From Streptomyces eurythermus (GTDB taxonomy: Bacteria; Actinomycetota; Actinomycetes; Streptomycetales; Streptomycetaceae), in contig NZ_BMSK01000003.1 in NCBI RefSeq assembly GCF_014649115.1, positions 372,001 through 436,000 of the forward strand: 64,000 bases of DNA. Reading direction: 5' to 3'. The notes beneath the pieces were generated by a model. That model searched no databases, was not told the DNA's origin, and was given only the letters and a program-made list of their open reading frames with translations. A program made the position numbers and the translations under genes. This document shows, piece by piece, positions 9,075-17,910 of this stretch (positions are counted from its first letter, which is position 1; each line of letters starts with the position of its first letter).

Positions 9075-10883
9075 ATGGCCGTCAACCTGGTCAATGTCGA
9101 GAACGTCAGCAAGGTCTACGGCACCCGTGCCCTGCTGGACGGCGTCTCGCTCGGCGTGTCGGAAGGGGACCGGATCGGGGTCGTCGGACGCAACGGCGAC
9201 GGGAAGACCACCCTCATCCGGATGCTCGCCAAGCTGGAGGAGGCCGATACCGGAAGGGTCACGCACGCCGGCGGGCTGCGGCTCGGCGTGCTCACCCAGC
9301 ACGACTCCCTCGACCCCGCCGCCACCGTCCGCCACGAGGTGATCGGCGACATGGCCGACCACGAGTGGGCCGGCAACGCCAAGGTCAGGGACGTGCTGAC
9401 CGGACTGTTCGGCGGGCTGGACCTGCCGGGCTTCCCCAAGGGGCTGGACACCGTCATCGGACCGCTCTCCGGCGGTGAGCGGCGCCGGATCGCGCTGGCC
9501 AAGCTGCTCATCGAGGAACAGGACCTGATCGTCCTGGACGAGCCCACCAACCACCTCGACGTCGAGGGCATCGCCTGGCTCGCCGAGCACCTGCGCAACC
9601 GGCGCTCGGCGCTGGTGTGCGTCACCCACGACCGCTGGTTCCTGGACCAGGTCTGCACCCGCATGTGGGATGTGCAGCGCGGTGACGTGTACGAGTACGA
9701 GGGCGGCTACTCGGACTACGTCTTCGCGCGCGCCGAGCGCGAGCGGATCGCCGCCACCGAGGAGGCCAAGCGGCAGAACCTGATCCGCAAGGAGCTGGCC
9801 TGGCTGCGGCGCGGCGCGCCCGCGCGGACCTCCAAGCCGCGCTTCCGGGTGGAGGCCGCCAACGAGCTGATCGCGGACGTGCCGCCGCCCCGGGACAGCA
9901 GCGAGCTGATGAAGTTCGCCTCCTCCCGGCTCGGCAAGACGGTCTTCGACCTGGAGGACATCACCCTCCAGGCCGGGCCGAAGGTCCTGCTCAAGCACGT
10001 CACCTGGCAGCTCGGGCCCGGCGACCGGATCGGCCTGGTCGGCGTCAACGGCGCCGGGAAGACCTCGCTGCTGCGCGCCATGGCCGCCGCCGCCCGCACC
10101 GACGGCGAGGAGCAGCCCGCCGGGGGCCGGATCACCGTCGGCAGGACGGTCAAGCTGGCCTACCTCTCCCAGGAGGTCGCCGAACTCGACCCCACCTGGC
10201 GGGTGCTGGAGGCCGTGCAGGCGGTCCGGGAGCGCGTCGACCTCGGCAAGGGGCGCGAGATGACGGCCGGGCAGCTGTGCGAGACGTTCGGCTTCGGCAA
10301 GGAGAAGCAGTGGACGCCGGTCGGGGACCTCTCCGGCGGCGAGCGGCGGCGGCTCCAGCTGCTGCGGCTGCTCATGGACGAGCCCAACGTCCTCTTCCTG
10401 GACGAGCCCACCAACGACCTCGACATCGAGACCCTGACCCAGCTGGAGGACGTCCTCGACGGCTGGCCCGGCTCGATGATCGTCATCTCCCACGACCGGT
10501 TCTTCGTGGAGCGGACGACGGACCGGGTGTTCGCGCTGCTCGGCGACGGCACCCTGCGGATGCTGCCGCGCGGCATCGACGAGTACCTCGAGCGGCGCCG
10601 GCGCATGGAGGAGGAGGTCGCCGAGCGGACCGCCGCCGCGGCGCCCAAGCCGGTCACCGCGGAGAAGAGCGCCGCCGACCAGCGCGCCGCGAAGAAGGAA
10701 CTCCAGAAGATCGAGCGCCAGTTGGACAAGATCTCCGAGAAGGAGTCGAAGCTGCACGCGCAGATCGCCGACAACGCCACCGACTTCGCGAAGGTGGCCG
10801 AACTGGACGCCCAGCTGCGGGACCTCGCCGGGGAGCGGGAGGAACTGGAGCTGCGCTGGCTGGAACTGGCGGAGGACGCCTGA
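9075..10883 (+). CDS. ABC-F ATPase (Uup-like)
   Basis: A 602-residue duplicated ATPase without membrane segments. First domain: GRNGDGKTT, LSGGERRRIALAKLL, LDEPTNHLD. Second domain: GVNGAGKTS, LSGGERRRLQLLRLL, LDEPTNDLD. A linker of charged helices joins them, and a C-terminal coiled coil (KKELQKIERQLDKISEKE) is typical of Uup. ABC-F proteins act on the ribosome. Some confer antibiotic resistance, but nothing here points to a specific drug. ATG at 9075 follows CAGGAGTGAA. Confidence 0.92.
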   Translation: MAVNLVNVENVSKVYGTRALLDGVSLGVSEGDRIGVVGRNGDGKTTLIRMLAKLEEADTGRVTHAGGLRLGVLTQHDSLDPAATVRHEVIGDMADHEWAGNAKVRDVLTGLFGGLDLPGFPKGLDTVIGPLSGGERRRIALAKLLIEEQDLIVLDEPTNHLDVEGIAWLAEHLRNRRSALVCVTHDRWFLDQVCTRMWDVQRGDVYEYEGGYSDYVFARAERERIAATEEAKRQNLIRKELAWLRRGAPARTSKPRFRVEAANELIADVPPPRDSSELMKFASSRLGKTVFDLEDITLQAGPKVLLKHVTWQLGPGDRIGLVGVNGAGKTSLLRAMAAAARTDGEEQPAGGRITVGRTVKLAYLSQEVAELDPTWRVLEAVQAVRERVDLGKGREMTAGQLCETFGFGKEKQWTPVGDLSGGERRRLQLLRLLMDEPNVLFLDEPTNDLDIETLTQLEDVLDGWPGSMIVISHDRFFVERTTDRVFALLGDGTLRMLPRGIDEYLERRRRMEEEVAERTAAAAPKPVTAEKSAADQRAAKKELQKIERQLDKISEKESKLHAQIADNATDFAKVAELDAQLRDLAGEREELELRWLELAEDA

Positions 10884-10890
10884 CCCTCGA

Positions 10891-10921
10891 CCCGGCGCGC
10901 GGAGGGGGCGCGTGCGCCGGG
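10891..10921 (+). terminator. Terminator after ABC-F gene
   Basis: CCCGGCGC (10891-10898) pairs with GCGCCGGG (10914-10921), giving an 8-bp perfect GC stem starting 7 bases after the stop codon. No T-run follows. Confidence 0.5.
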
Positions 10922-11028
10922 TGAAGGGGGCGTGAAGACGCGTAACGACGGCGTCACGGGCCGGTCCTCCCTTGGGAACCGGGGAGGGCACGGCCCCCTG
11001 TGCTGTCACCGCCGGGTGATAGAAAGAG

Positions 11029-11050
11029 CCGTCTGAAAACCGTCTGATAA
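11029..11050. promoter_or_regulatory. Tandem 11-bp repeat upstream of beta-propeller gene
   Basis: CCGTCTGAAAA and CCGTCTGATAA lie directly end to end, 10 of 11 bases identical and spaced by about one helical turn. They are 72 bp before the start at 11122 in otherwise A-rich sequence, which suits an operator or activator site. Confidence 0.45.
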
Positions 11051-11121
11051 ACGGCCCAGAGCCGTCCGTCGCGTGCTTCGGGGCGTGGCTAAAAATCAGT
11101 GAACGAGGGGGAAGAGCGCTG

Positions 11122-12960
11122 ATGACCCAGCCGCCCGACCAGCCGCCGCAGAGCGGGTTCGGAGCACCAGGAGCACCACAGGAGCAGCCGCCGCAGCCGG
11201 GCGGTTTCGGCGCGCCCCAACCCCCGCCCGCCCAGGGCGGCTTCGGCGCCCCTCCGCCCCCGCAGGCACCTCCGGCGCAGGGCGGCTTCGGCGCGCCCCA
11301 GCCCCCCGTCGCGCCCCCGCAGCCCCCGCCGGGCTACGGCTACCCGCAGCCGGGCCCGTACGGCAACGCCCCGGGCCCCTACGGCCAGCCGCAGCAGGGC
11401 CCCTACGGGTACCCGCAGCAGGCGCCGCAGCAGCCGGGCCCGTACGGCGCCCCGCAGCCCGGTTACGGACAGCCGCCGCAGCCGCCGTACCCGGGCATGC
11501 CCGGGGCCGCGCCCGGCATACCCGGCGCCCCGGCCGGCGGGCCGGCCTCGAAGAAGAAGACGGCGCTGGTCGTCGGGTCCGCGGTCGCCGCACTGCTCGT
11601 CATCGGCGGCACGGTGTTCGCGGTCACCGCCGGCGGTGATGACAAGGGCGGCGGCAAGAAGCCCGTCGCCCAGGGCAGCGACGGCCCCGGGCACTCCGCC
11701 ACCGCCTCGCCGACGACCTCCGGCGGCGCGGACCCCGACCACCTCAACGACGGACGCGGCCCCGGCGAGGCCAAGGTCCTCTGGTACGCGCCGCCCCCCG
11801 ACGCCCCCGCGTCCGGCGCCGACGCGCCCGGCATGTGGATCGCCGGCGACACCGCGGTGAAGGCGGCCTACAAGCAGGTCTTCGCCTTCGGCGCCGCGGA
11901 CGGCCGCGCCGCCTGGGGACCGGTCTCCTTCCCGCAGAAGATCTGCGCGGTCACCCCGCACAAGTCGGCCGACGACAAGATCGTCGTGGCGTACATGAGC
12001 GGTGGCGGCGAGCACGCCAAGTGCAACCAGCTCCAGCAGCTCGACCTGCGCACCGGCGAGAAGGGCTGGAGCGGCGAGGTCGCCGACGGCGGCCTGTTCG
12101 ACAGCGCCCTCACCATCGAGCTGACGGTCAGCGGCAGGACGCTGATGGTGGGCCGCTCGCAGTCGGGCACGGCGTACGACATCGACAGCGGCAAGAAGCT
12201 GTACGACAAGAAGCGGTACGGCTCGGCCTGCTTCCCGGCCGCCTACGCGGGCGGCACCGACCGGCTGATCCAGGTGTCCTCCTGCGGCGTCGGCGGCTCC
12301 GACGAGCACGAGGAGCTCCAGGAGCTGGACCCGGCGAACGGCACCGTGCGCTGGACGCAGAAGCTCAAGAAGGGCTGGGAGGTCAGCCGTACCTACTCGG
12401 TCGACCCCCTCGTGGTCTATCTGACCAACCGCGAGAAGAAGACCTGGAACATCTCCGTCATCGCCGACGACGGCAAGGTCCGTTCGCAGGTCGCGGTGGA
12501 CGAAAAGTTCGCCCCCCGCTGCGGCTGGGCGATCCTGGAGCGAGAGCTGCAGGGCTGCCAGGGCGTCGCGGTCGACGGCGACACGCTCTACCTGCCCACC
12601 GACGCCACCGTCAGCGCCAACGAGATCGTGGCCGTGGGCCTCGCCGACGGCAAGGAGAAGTGGCGGGTGAAGTCCCCGGGCGACCGGCCGATGTACCCGG
12701 TGAAGACCGAGGGCGGCAAGCTCATCGCGTATGTGCAGCCGTCGTACGACAGCGGCGGCCAGGTGGTGTCGGTGCCGACGGCCGGGTCCTCCCACGGCAC
12801 GACCGCGCTGCTGCGCAACCCGCGGGGCGCCGCCGGTGTCGAGAACACCTTCTACGACGGGGTCCTGGACTGGTCCGGCGGGCGGCTGTTCATCTCCTCG
12901 GGTCGGCTGTCCGGCGACGACGACTCCAAGGAGAAGCTGATCATGGCCTTCGGCGACTGA
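11122..12960 (+). CDS. Membrane-anchored PQQ-like beta-propeller protein
   Basis: A 612-residue protein. Residues 1-145 are a cytosolic Pro/Gln/Gly-rich tail with repeats like GGFGAPQPPPAQ and PYGYPQQ. One membrane segment follows (TALVVGSAVAALLVIGGTVFAVTAGG), then an exported region of PQQ-binding-like beta-propeller blades with several Cys (for example QKICAVTP, KCNQLQQLD, CFPAAYAGG). No catalytic residues are recognised. ATG at 11122 is preceded by GGGGGAAGAG. It is a paralogue of the next gene, with the same architecture. The propeller may bind a ligand or partner outside the cell. Confidence 0.82.
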   Translation: MTQPPDQPPQSGFGAPGAPQEQPPQPGGFGAPQPPPAQGGFGAPPPPQAPPAQGGFGAPQPPVAPPQPPPGYGYPQPGPYGNAPGPYGQPQQGPYGYPQQAPQQPGPYGAPQPGYGQPPQPPYPGMPGAAPGIPGAPAGGPASKKKTALVVGSAVAALLVIGGTVFAVTAGGDDKGGGKKPVAQGSDGPGHSATASPTTSGGADPDHLNDGRGPGEAKVLWYAPPPDAPASGADAPGMWIAGDTAVKAAYKQVFAFGAADGRAAWGPVSFPQKICAVTPHKSADDKIVVAYMSGGGEHAKCNQLQQLDLRTGEKGWSGEVADGGLFDSALTIELTVSGRTLMVGRSQSGTAYDIDSGKKLYDKKRYGSACFPAAYAGGTDRLIQVSSCGVGGSDEHEELQELDPANGTVRWTQKLKKGWEVSRTYSVDPLVVYLTNREKKTWNISVIADDGKVRSQVAVDEKFAPRCGWAILERELQGCQGVAVDGDTLYLPTDATVSANEIVAVGLADGKEKWRVKSPGDRPMYPVKTEGGKLIAYVQPSYDSGGQVVSVPTAGSSHGTTALLRNPRGAAGVENTFYDGVLDWSGGRLFISSGRLSGDDDSKEKLIMAFGD

Positions 12961-13037
12961 GCCGGGCGCCGGCTCCCGCCTTCCCGCGTCCCTTTCTCGC
13001 CGTCCGTCCGCAGAGCGTCACCGAGGTACCCGTCGCC

Positions 13038-14819
13038 ATGACCCAGCCGCCACCGCCCCACCAGCCCCCGCAGCCGGGCTACGGCTATCCGCCGCCGCCC
13101 CCGCAGCCGGGGTACGGCTATCCGCCGCCCCCGTCGGGGCCCGGTTACGGCCCGCCCGGCGCGCAGCCGAACCCGTACGCCCAGCAGCCGCCGGCCCCGC
13201 CGGCCCAGCCCCCGGCGTACGGGGTTCAGCCGCCCGCCGGCTACGCCCCCCAGCCGCACAACCCCTACGCCCAGCCCGCCCCACCCGTGCCGGGCACCCA
13301 GCCGGGCTACGGCTATCCGGGCCCGGGGCAGCCGCCGACCGCGCCGATGACGCCCCGGCCGGTGCCGGGCGGCGGCCGGCGGAACACCACCCTGTTCATC
13401 GTGGTGGCGGCGGTCGCCGCCATCGCGCTGATCGTCGGCGGCGGCATCTGGTACGCCGGGTCCGCCGGGGACGACAGCCACTCCCACGACCCCGTCTCCT
13501 CCGCCGGCCAGACCGGCTCCGCGGGCGGCGGCTCCGGCGGCCCGGTGAGCGGGGGCGGCGGCAAGGAGAAGGCGCCGGCCGACCCGGCCGCCAAGGTGCT
13601 GTTCAAGGTGCCGCTCCCCACGACGGACGACACGGTCGTCACCTCCGGCTCCTGGCTGACCGACACGGTGTACGCCAAGAGCGGCATCGCGGAGATCACC
13701 GGCTACGACCCGGTCCGGGGCACCCGGCTGTGGACGGTCAAGCTGCCCGGCCCGATCTGCGCGGCCAGCGACCATGTGAACGACGACGGCCGGACGGCGG
13801 TCACCTTCCAGCCGAAGATGCCCGCGAAGGGCTCCTCCGAGGGGTGCAGCCAGGTCGCCGCGATCGACCTCGCCGCGGGCAAGCGGCTGTGGACGAAGTC
13901 GGCCAAATCCGGTGACTACCCGGTCACCTTCGAGAATGTGACGGTCGCCCAGCACACGGTCGCGGTCGGCAGCACCGACGGCGGTGCCGCGTTCGACATC
14001 GACTCCGGCAAGGCGCTGTGGCAGCCCAAGGCGGGCGACTCCTGCGCCGACGACGGATACGGCGGCGGCGCCCGGCTGGTCGCGGTGCGCAAGTGCGGCG
14101 TGTCCAGCAGCCGGAAGCTGCACATCCAGAACATCGACCCGAAGACCGGCAAGGTGATCTCCGAGTACACGATGCCCGACGGCGTCGAGTACGCGTCCGT
14201 CGTCTCCACCGACCCCCTCGTGGTCGCCGCCGACGTCGGCGACGCCGCGGGCGACGGCAGCGGTGTCTCGGACTACTTCTCCATCGACGGCAGGACCGGC
14301 GCGCTGCTCGCCCGGATCGCCGCGCCCAGCGACACCTACGGCGGCCGCTGCGACGGCATCACCCGCGTCGAGGGCTGCAACCAGGTCGTCGCCGGCAACG
14401 GCAGGCTGTACCTGATGACCGAGCCGCACGACGGCCAGGCCCAGTACAGCAGGACGAACGAGATCGTCGCCTTCGACCTGCGCACCGGCAAGCCGACCGG
14501 GCAGCGCGCCGAGGCCGGCGACGGCTACACGCTCTCCCCGCTGCGCATGGACGGCGGCAACCTGCTGGCCTACAACGCGCCGCCGTACAACAAGGGCGGC
14601 CAGGTCGTCAGCATCGACGGCGGCACCTTCAAGGTGACCAAGCTGCTGGAGAACCCCGCCGAGCGCAGCGTGCACACGGCGGAGACCAGCCTGCTGCCCG
14701 AGTACGCCGAGGTGCTCTTCGGCAAGGGCCGCCTGTACATGTCGGCCCAGTTCGCCCACAAGCGCGACCGGACGTACGACCAGGAGTACCTGGTGATGGC
14801 GTTCGGCACGGACGGCTGA
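13038..14819 (+). CDS. Second membrane-anchored PQQ-like beta-propeller protein
   Basis: A 593-residue paralogue of the preceding gene. It has a Pro/Gly/Tyr-rich cytosolic tail (units like PQPGYGYPPPP), a membrane segment (TTLFIVVAAVAAIALIVGGGIWYAG), a Ser/Gly linker, then a beta-propeller with blades such as GYDPVRGTRLWTVKLPGPICA and AIDLAAGKRLWTKS. Equivalent blade motifs (YDIDSGKKLY, FDIDSGKALW) show the common origin. ATG at 13038 is the first in-frame start; a GAGG lies about 14 bp upstream. The 77-bp gap suggests one operon, ended by the hairpin at 14872. Confidence 0.82.
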   Translation: MTQPPPPHQPPQPGYGYPPPPPQPGYGYPPPPSGPGYGPPGAQPNPYAQQPPAPPAQPPAYGVQPPAGYAPQPHNPYAQPAPPVPGTQPGYGYPGPGQPPTAPMTPRPVPGGGRRNTTLFIVVAAVAAIALIVGGGIWYAGSAGDDSHSHDPVSSAGQTGSAGGGSGGPVSGGGGKEKAPADPAAKVLFKVPLPTTDDTVVTSGSWLTDTVYAKSGIAEITGYDPVRGTRLWTVKLPGPICAASDHVNDDGRTAVTFQPKMPAKGSSEGCSQVAAIDLAAGKRLWTKSAKSGDYPVTFENVTVAQHTVAVGSTDGGAAFDIDSGKALWQPKAGDSCADDGYGGGARLVAVRKCGVSSSRKLHIQNIDPKTGKVISEYTMPDGVEYASVVSTDPLVVAADVGDAAGDGSGVSDYFSIDGRTGALLARIAAPSDTYGGRCDGITRVEGCNQVVAGNGRLYLMTEPHDGQAQYSRTNEIVAFDLRTGKPTGQRAEAGDGYTLSPLRMDGGNLLAYNAPPYNKGGQVVSIDGGTFKVTKLLENPAERSVHTAETSLLPEYAEVLFGKGRLYMSAQFAHKRDRTYDQEYLVMAFGTDG

Positions 14820-14871
14820 CCGGCCGCCGGCCCCGTCGCCGGACTCGCCCGAACGAGTGAACTGCCCAGTG

Positions 14872-14907
14872 GTGCCCCGGATTTCATCGATCCGGGGCAC
14901 TTCTCTT
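14872..14907 (+). terminator. Rho-independent terminator
   Basis: A perfect 11-bp stem GTGCCCCGGAT / ATCCGGGGCAC with a 7-base loop is followed by TTCTCTTCT. It ends the beta-propeller operon and separates it from the LuxR gene at 14995. Confidence 0.8.
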
Positions 14908-14994
14908 CTGGAGGGGCAGCGCGACGTCGAACAAGCGTGTAGCTTCCGGGGGCATGAAGCGCGGGGGGTGCCGGGGGGACTGGGGGGTTGCTCA

Positions 14995-15681
14995 ATGGGA
15001 GTGCGGCTCGTGGTCGTCGACGACCATCGCCTGCTCGCGGAGGCGCTGGCGTCGGCGCTCAAGCTGCGCGGGCACCGGGTGGTCGCCGCGGCGGCGCCGG
15101 CCGCGGGCGCGGCGGACCTGGTGATCGCGCGGGCGCCCGAGGTGTGCCTGCTGGGTACGGCGGCACCGGCCGAGCCGGGCGCCTTCGACCCGGTGGTCAA
15201 GATCAAGCGGGAGCGTCCGCAGGTGGCGGTGGTGGTGCTCGGCCCGGTGCCGTCGCCGCGCGGCATCGCGGCGGCCTTCGCGGCGGGCGCGTCGGGGTAC
15301 GTACGGCACGACGAGCGGATCGAGGGCGTCGAGCGGGCCATGACGAAGGCCCGCGCCGGGGAGGCGGCCGTCGCCCCGCAGCTGCTCCAGGGCGCGTTCG
15401 GGGAGCTGCTGAACCCGGCCGCGCAGCCCGATGACGAGGCCCAGCGGCTGCTGGAGATGCTGACGCCGCGCGAGGTGGAGGTGCTGATCCGGGTGGCCGA
15501 CGGCGAGGACACCCGGCTGATCGCCGCGGGCATGGGCATCGCCCCCAGCACGGCCCGCACCCATGTCCAGCGGGTCCTGATGAAACTGGGTGTCGGCTCC
15601 CGCCTGGAGGCGGCGGCCCTGGCCGCCCGCACGGGCCTGCTGGAACGGGCCGGGCCACGTCGATACACGGGCCCGGCCTAG
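14995..15681 (+). CDS. LuxR-type response regulator with degenerate receiver
   Basis: A 228-residue protein with a receiver-like N-terminus and a clear LuxR HTH (LTPREVEVLIRVADGEDTRL, then STARTHVQRVLMKLGV). The acidic pair Asp9-Asp10 is kept. The phosphoacceptor position is Gly54 (EVCLLGTAAP where DVVLLDxxMP is usual), the Thr/Ser position reads VVVLG, and the Lys position reads GYVRHDE. All three switch residues are therefore replaced. ATG at 14995 is the start because it gives the standard MGVRLVVVDDH opening. It probably works without phosphorylation or by ligand or partner control. No histidine kinase is adjacent. Confidence 0.88.
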   Translation: MGVRLVVVDDHRLLAEALASALKLRGHRVVAAAAPAAGAADLVIARAPEVCLLGTAAPAEPGAFDPVVKIKRERPQVAVVVLGPVPSPRGIAAAFAAGASGYVRHDERIEGVERAMTKARAGEAAVAPQLLQGAFGELLNPAAQPDDEAQRLLEMLTPREVEVLIRVADGEDTRLIAAGMGIAPSTARTHVQRVLMKLGVGSRLEAAALAARTGLLERAGPRRYTGPA

Positions 15682-15699
15682 GCGTCCCGGAGGGGCGCG

Positions 15700-16020
15700 C
15701 TACTCCGTCCGGTCGTCCTCCGGCGGCAGCACCGTGGGCCGGAGTTTCAGCCACGCCAGGAAGAAGATCCCCAGCAGCAGCATGCCGATCCCGGTCCACA
15801 GGTTGATGTTGACGCCCTCGGCCTTGTCGATCGCGGCCTGGGAGTCGGTGATCCCGGTGAGGGTGACGATGACGCCGTAGACCACGAACAGTCCGCCGAT
15901 GATGCGGCGCAGATCGAAGATGCGGGCCGCCGTCGCGGACTTGGTCTCCAGCTCGGAGACCTCCCGCTGGACGTCGTGCTCGGTGTAGTGCTCCGGTCGG
16001 TGCTCAGGACGCTCGGTCAT
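15700..16020 (-). CDS. Small two-TM membrane protein linked to symporter
   Basis: A 106-residue protein. The N-terminal half is charged (HRPEHYTEHDVQREVSELET), followed by two hydrophobic helices (IIGGLFVVYGVIVTLTGI and LWTGIGMLLLGIFFLAWL). ATG at 16020 follows GAGGAAACC. It starts 21 bp after the symporter stop on the same strand and is probably co-transcribed. Its role is unknown; it could be an accessory subunit of the transporter. Confidence 0.8.
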   Translation of the reverse strand: MTERPEHRPEHYTEHDVQREVSELETKSATAARIFDLRRIIGGLFVVYGVIVTLTGITDSQAAIDKAEGVNINLWTGIGMLLLGIFFLAWLKLRPTVLPPEDDRTE

Positions 16021-16041
16021 GGTTTCCTCGATCCTCCCGCG

Positions 16042-17733
16042 TCAGAACGAGAACGGGATGTAGCAGGCGGCGGCCAGGACGACCGCGCCCCAGCCCAGCA
16101 GGGCCGGCTTGCGGTACCACGCGTCGTCGCCCTCGGCGGGCGGCTCGGACATGCCGGGGGAGCGGGTGCCGTAGACCAGGCCCTGGAGCTCCTCCGCCGG
16201 CTTCGGCTTGGTGAACAGGGACACCGCGATCATCACGACCGCGCCGGCGACGAACCCCGCGATCGCGGAGACGAAGTTGGCGCCCTGGTCGGAGGGGATG
16301 GAGATGACGCCCTTCTTGTAGAAGACGAAGTAGTTGATCATCGCCGCGGTGGTGCCGGCGAGCAGGCCCCAGAAGCCGGACTTGGCGGACGCGCGCTTCC
16401 AGAACATGCCGACGATGAAGACGACGAACATCGGCACGTTGAAGAAGGAGAACAGCGTCTGCAGGTAGCTCATGATGTTCGAGAACGAGGACGCCAGGAA
16501 CGCCGTGCCGACGGAGGCGCAGACGCCGATCACGGTGATCAGCCGGCCGAACCGCACGTAGTACTCGTCCTCGCGGCCGCGCACCACGTACTTGGCCCAG
16601 ATGTCGTTGGTGAACACCGTGTTGAACGACGACACGTTCGCCGCCATGCCCGCCATGAAGGCCGCCAGCAGACCGGTGACGGCGATGCCGAGCACGCCGT
16701 TGGGCAGCAGCTCCTGCATCAGGTAGGGGATGGCGTCGTTGTACTCGAGCCCGGACTGCTTGCTGCCGATGTTCGGCACGAGCGCGGCGGCTACCAGGCC
16801 GGGGATCATCACCAGGAAGACGATGAAGATCTTCGGGAAGGCGGCGATGAGCGGGGTGCGCTGCCCGGCGGAGAGGTTCTTCGCGGACAGGGCGCGCTGC
16901 ACCTCCGCGAAGTTGGTCGTCCAGTAGCCGAAGGAGAGCACGAAGCCGAGGCCGAGGACGATGGTGAGCCAGTTGGCGCCGAGCGGGTTGGCCTCGCCGA
17001 TGCCGGTGCCGCCCCAGGCCGTGGTGAAGTCGGCGCCGTGCCGCGCGGTGAGCTTGTCGGTCAGTCCGTCCCAGCCGCCGACCTTCTTCAGGCCGAGCAC
17101 GGTGATGGGGATGAGCGCGGCGAGGATCACGAAGAACTGGAGCACCTCGTTGTAGATCGCCGAGGACAGGCCGCCCAGGGTGATGTAACCGAGCACCAGG
17201 GCGCCGGCGACGACGATGGCGACCCACTGCGGCCAGCCGAGCAGGGCCTCGACGACGAGCGCGAGGGCGTAGAGGTTGACGCCGGCGATCAGCACCGCGG
17301 CGAACGCGAAGAGGGCGGAGCTGAGCAGGTGGGCGGCCTTGTCGAAGCGCAGCAGCAGGAACTCGGGGACCGAGCGGACCTTGCTGCCGTAGTAGAAGGG
17401 CATCATCACCAGGCCGAGGAAGACCATGGCGGGGATGGCGCCGATCCAGTACCAGTGGACGGTGTAGGCGCCGTACTGGGCGCTGTTGGCCGCCATGCCC
17501 AGGATCTCGGTGGCCGCCAGGTTCGCCGAGATGAAGGCGAGGCCGGTGATCCAGGCGGGCAGCGAGCGTCCGGAGAGGAAGAAGTCGAGGCTGGTCCTGA
17601 CGGAGCGGCGGGCGGCGAGACCGATGCCGAGGACGACGACGAAGTAGATCGCCAGGATCGTGTAGTCCAGCCAGTTGGTGGGGAGCCGTAGCTCCGCCGC
17701 CAGGGAGGTGGGGGCGTATGTGGGGGTTTGCAT
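16042..17733 (-). CDS. Sodium:solute symporter (SSS family), likely sugar
   Basis: A 563-residue polytopic membrane protein with about 14 hydrophobic segments. Family motifs include GRSLPAWITGLAFISANLAATEILG near the N-terminus and GLLAAFMAGMAANVSSFNTVFTNDIW in the core. The region resembles the SGLT-like subgroup (galactose/glucose). The gene is divergent from galTEK over a shared 177-bp region, so galactose uptake is a reasonable inference. ATG at 17733 is chosen; a GTG two codons upstream is the alternative. Confidence 0.88.
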   Translation of the reverse strand: MQTPTYAPTSLAAELRLPTNWLDYTILAIYFVVVLGIGLAARRSVRTSLDFFLSGRSLPAWITGLAFISANLAATEILGMAANSAQYGAYTVHWYWIGAIPAMVFLGLVMMPFYYGSKVRSVPEFLLLRFDKAAHLLSSALFAFAAVLIAGVNLYALALVVEALLGWPQWVAIVVAGALVLGYITLGGLSSAIYNEVLQFFVILAALIPITVLGLKKVGGWDGLTDKLTARHGADFTTAWGGTGIGEANPLGANWLTIVLGLGFVLSFGYWTTNFAEVQRALSAKNLSAGQRTPLIAAFPKIFIVFLVMIPGLVAAALVPNIGSKQSGLEYNDAIPYLMQELLPNGVLGIAVTGLLAAFMAGMAANVSSFNTVFTNDIWAKYVVRGREDEYYVRFGRLITVIGVCASVGTAFLASSFSNIMSYLQTLFSFFNVPMFVVFIVGMFWKRASAKSGFWGLLAGTTAAMINYFVFYKKGVISIPSDQGANFVSAIAGFVAGAVVMIAVSLFTKPKPAEELQGLVYGTRSPGMSEPPAEGDDAWYRKPALLGWGAVVLAAACYIPFSF

Positions 17734-17782
17734 GAGCACTCGCTTCGTTGCGCGAACTGATCCAAGCGGAACCTACGCCGCC

Positions 17783-17815
17783 GTGTTCGTTATTTGAACA
17801 CTTTGACTGGTGTTC
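17783..17815. promoter_or_regulatory. Operator-like triple half-site in symporter/gal promoter region
   Basis: GTGTTC (17783-17788), GAACAC (17796-17801) and GTGTTC (17810-17815) form two overlapping inverted repeats with 7- and 8-bp spacers. They lie 50-82 bp upstream of the symporter start and about 96 bp before galT, inside an AT-rich patch. This is what a shared repressor of both operons would need; the regulator is not in this window. Confidence 0.6.
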
Positions 17816-17817
17816 TT

Positions 17818-17875
17818 TGTTTGATTGTGATCGAGCGCGAGGGTGTCGAGTTGTGGTCTGTTATGTTTGATTGTG
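17818..17875. repeat. Exact 12-bp direct repeat before galT
   Basis: TGTTTGATTGTG occurs at 17818-17829 and again at 17864-17875, 46 bp apart. The second copy ends 35 bp before the galT start, around the probable promoter. The S. lividans galP1 promoter is known to be controlled through repeated hexamers, so these may be equivalent elements. Confidence 0.6.
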
Positions 17876-17910
17876 TTGAGTGATGGAGTGAGGGTGTGGA
17901 GGAGTCCGGC

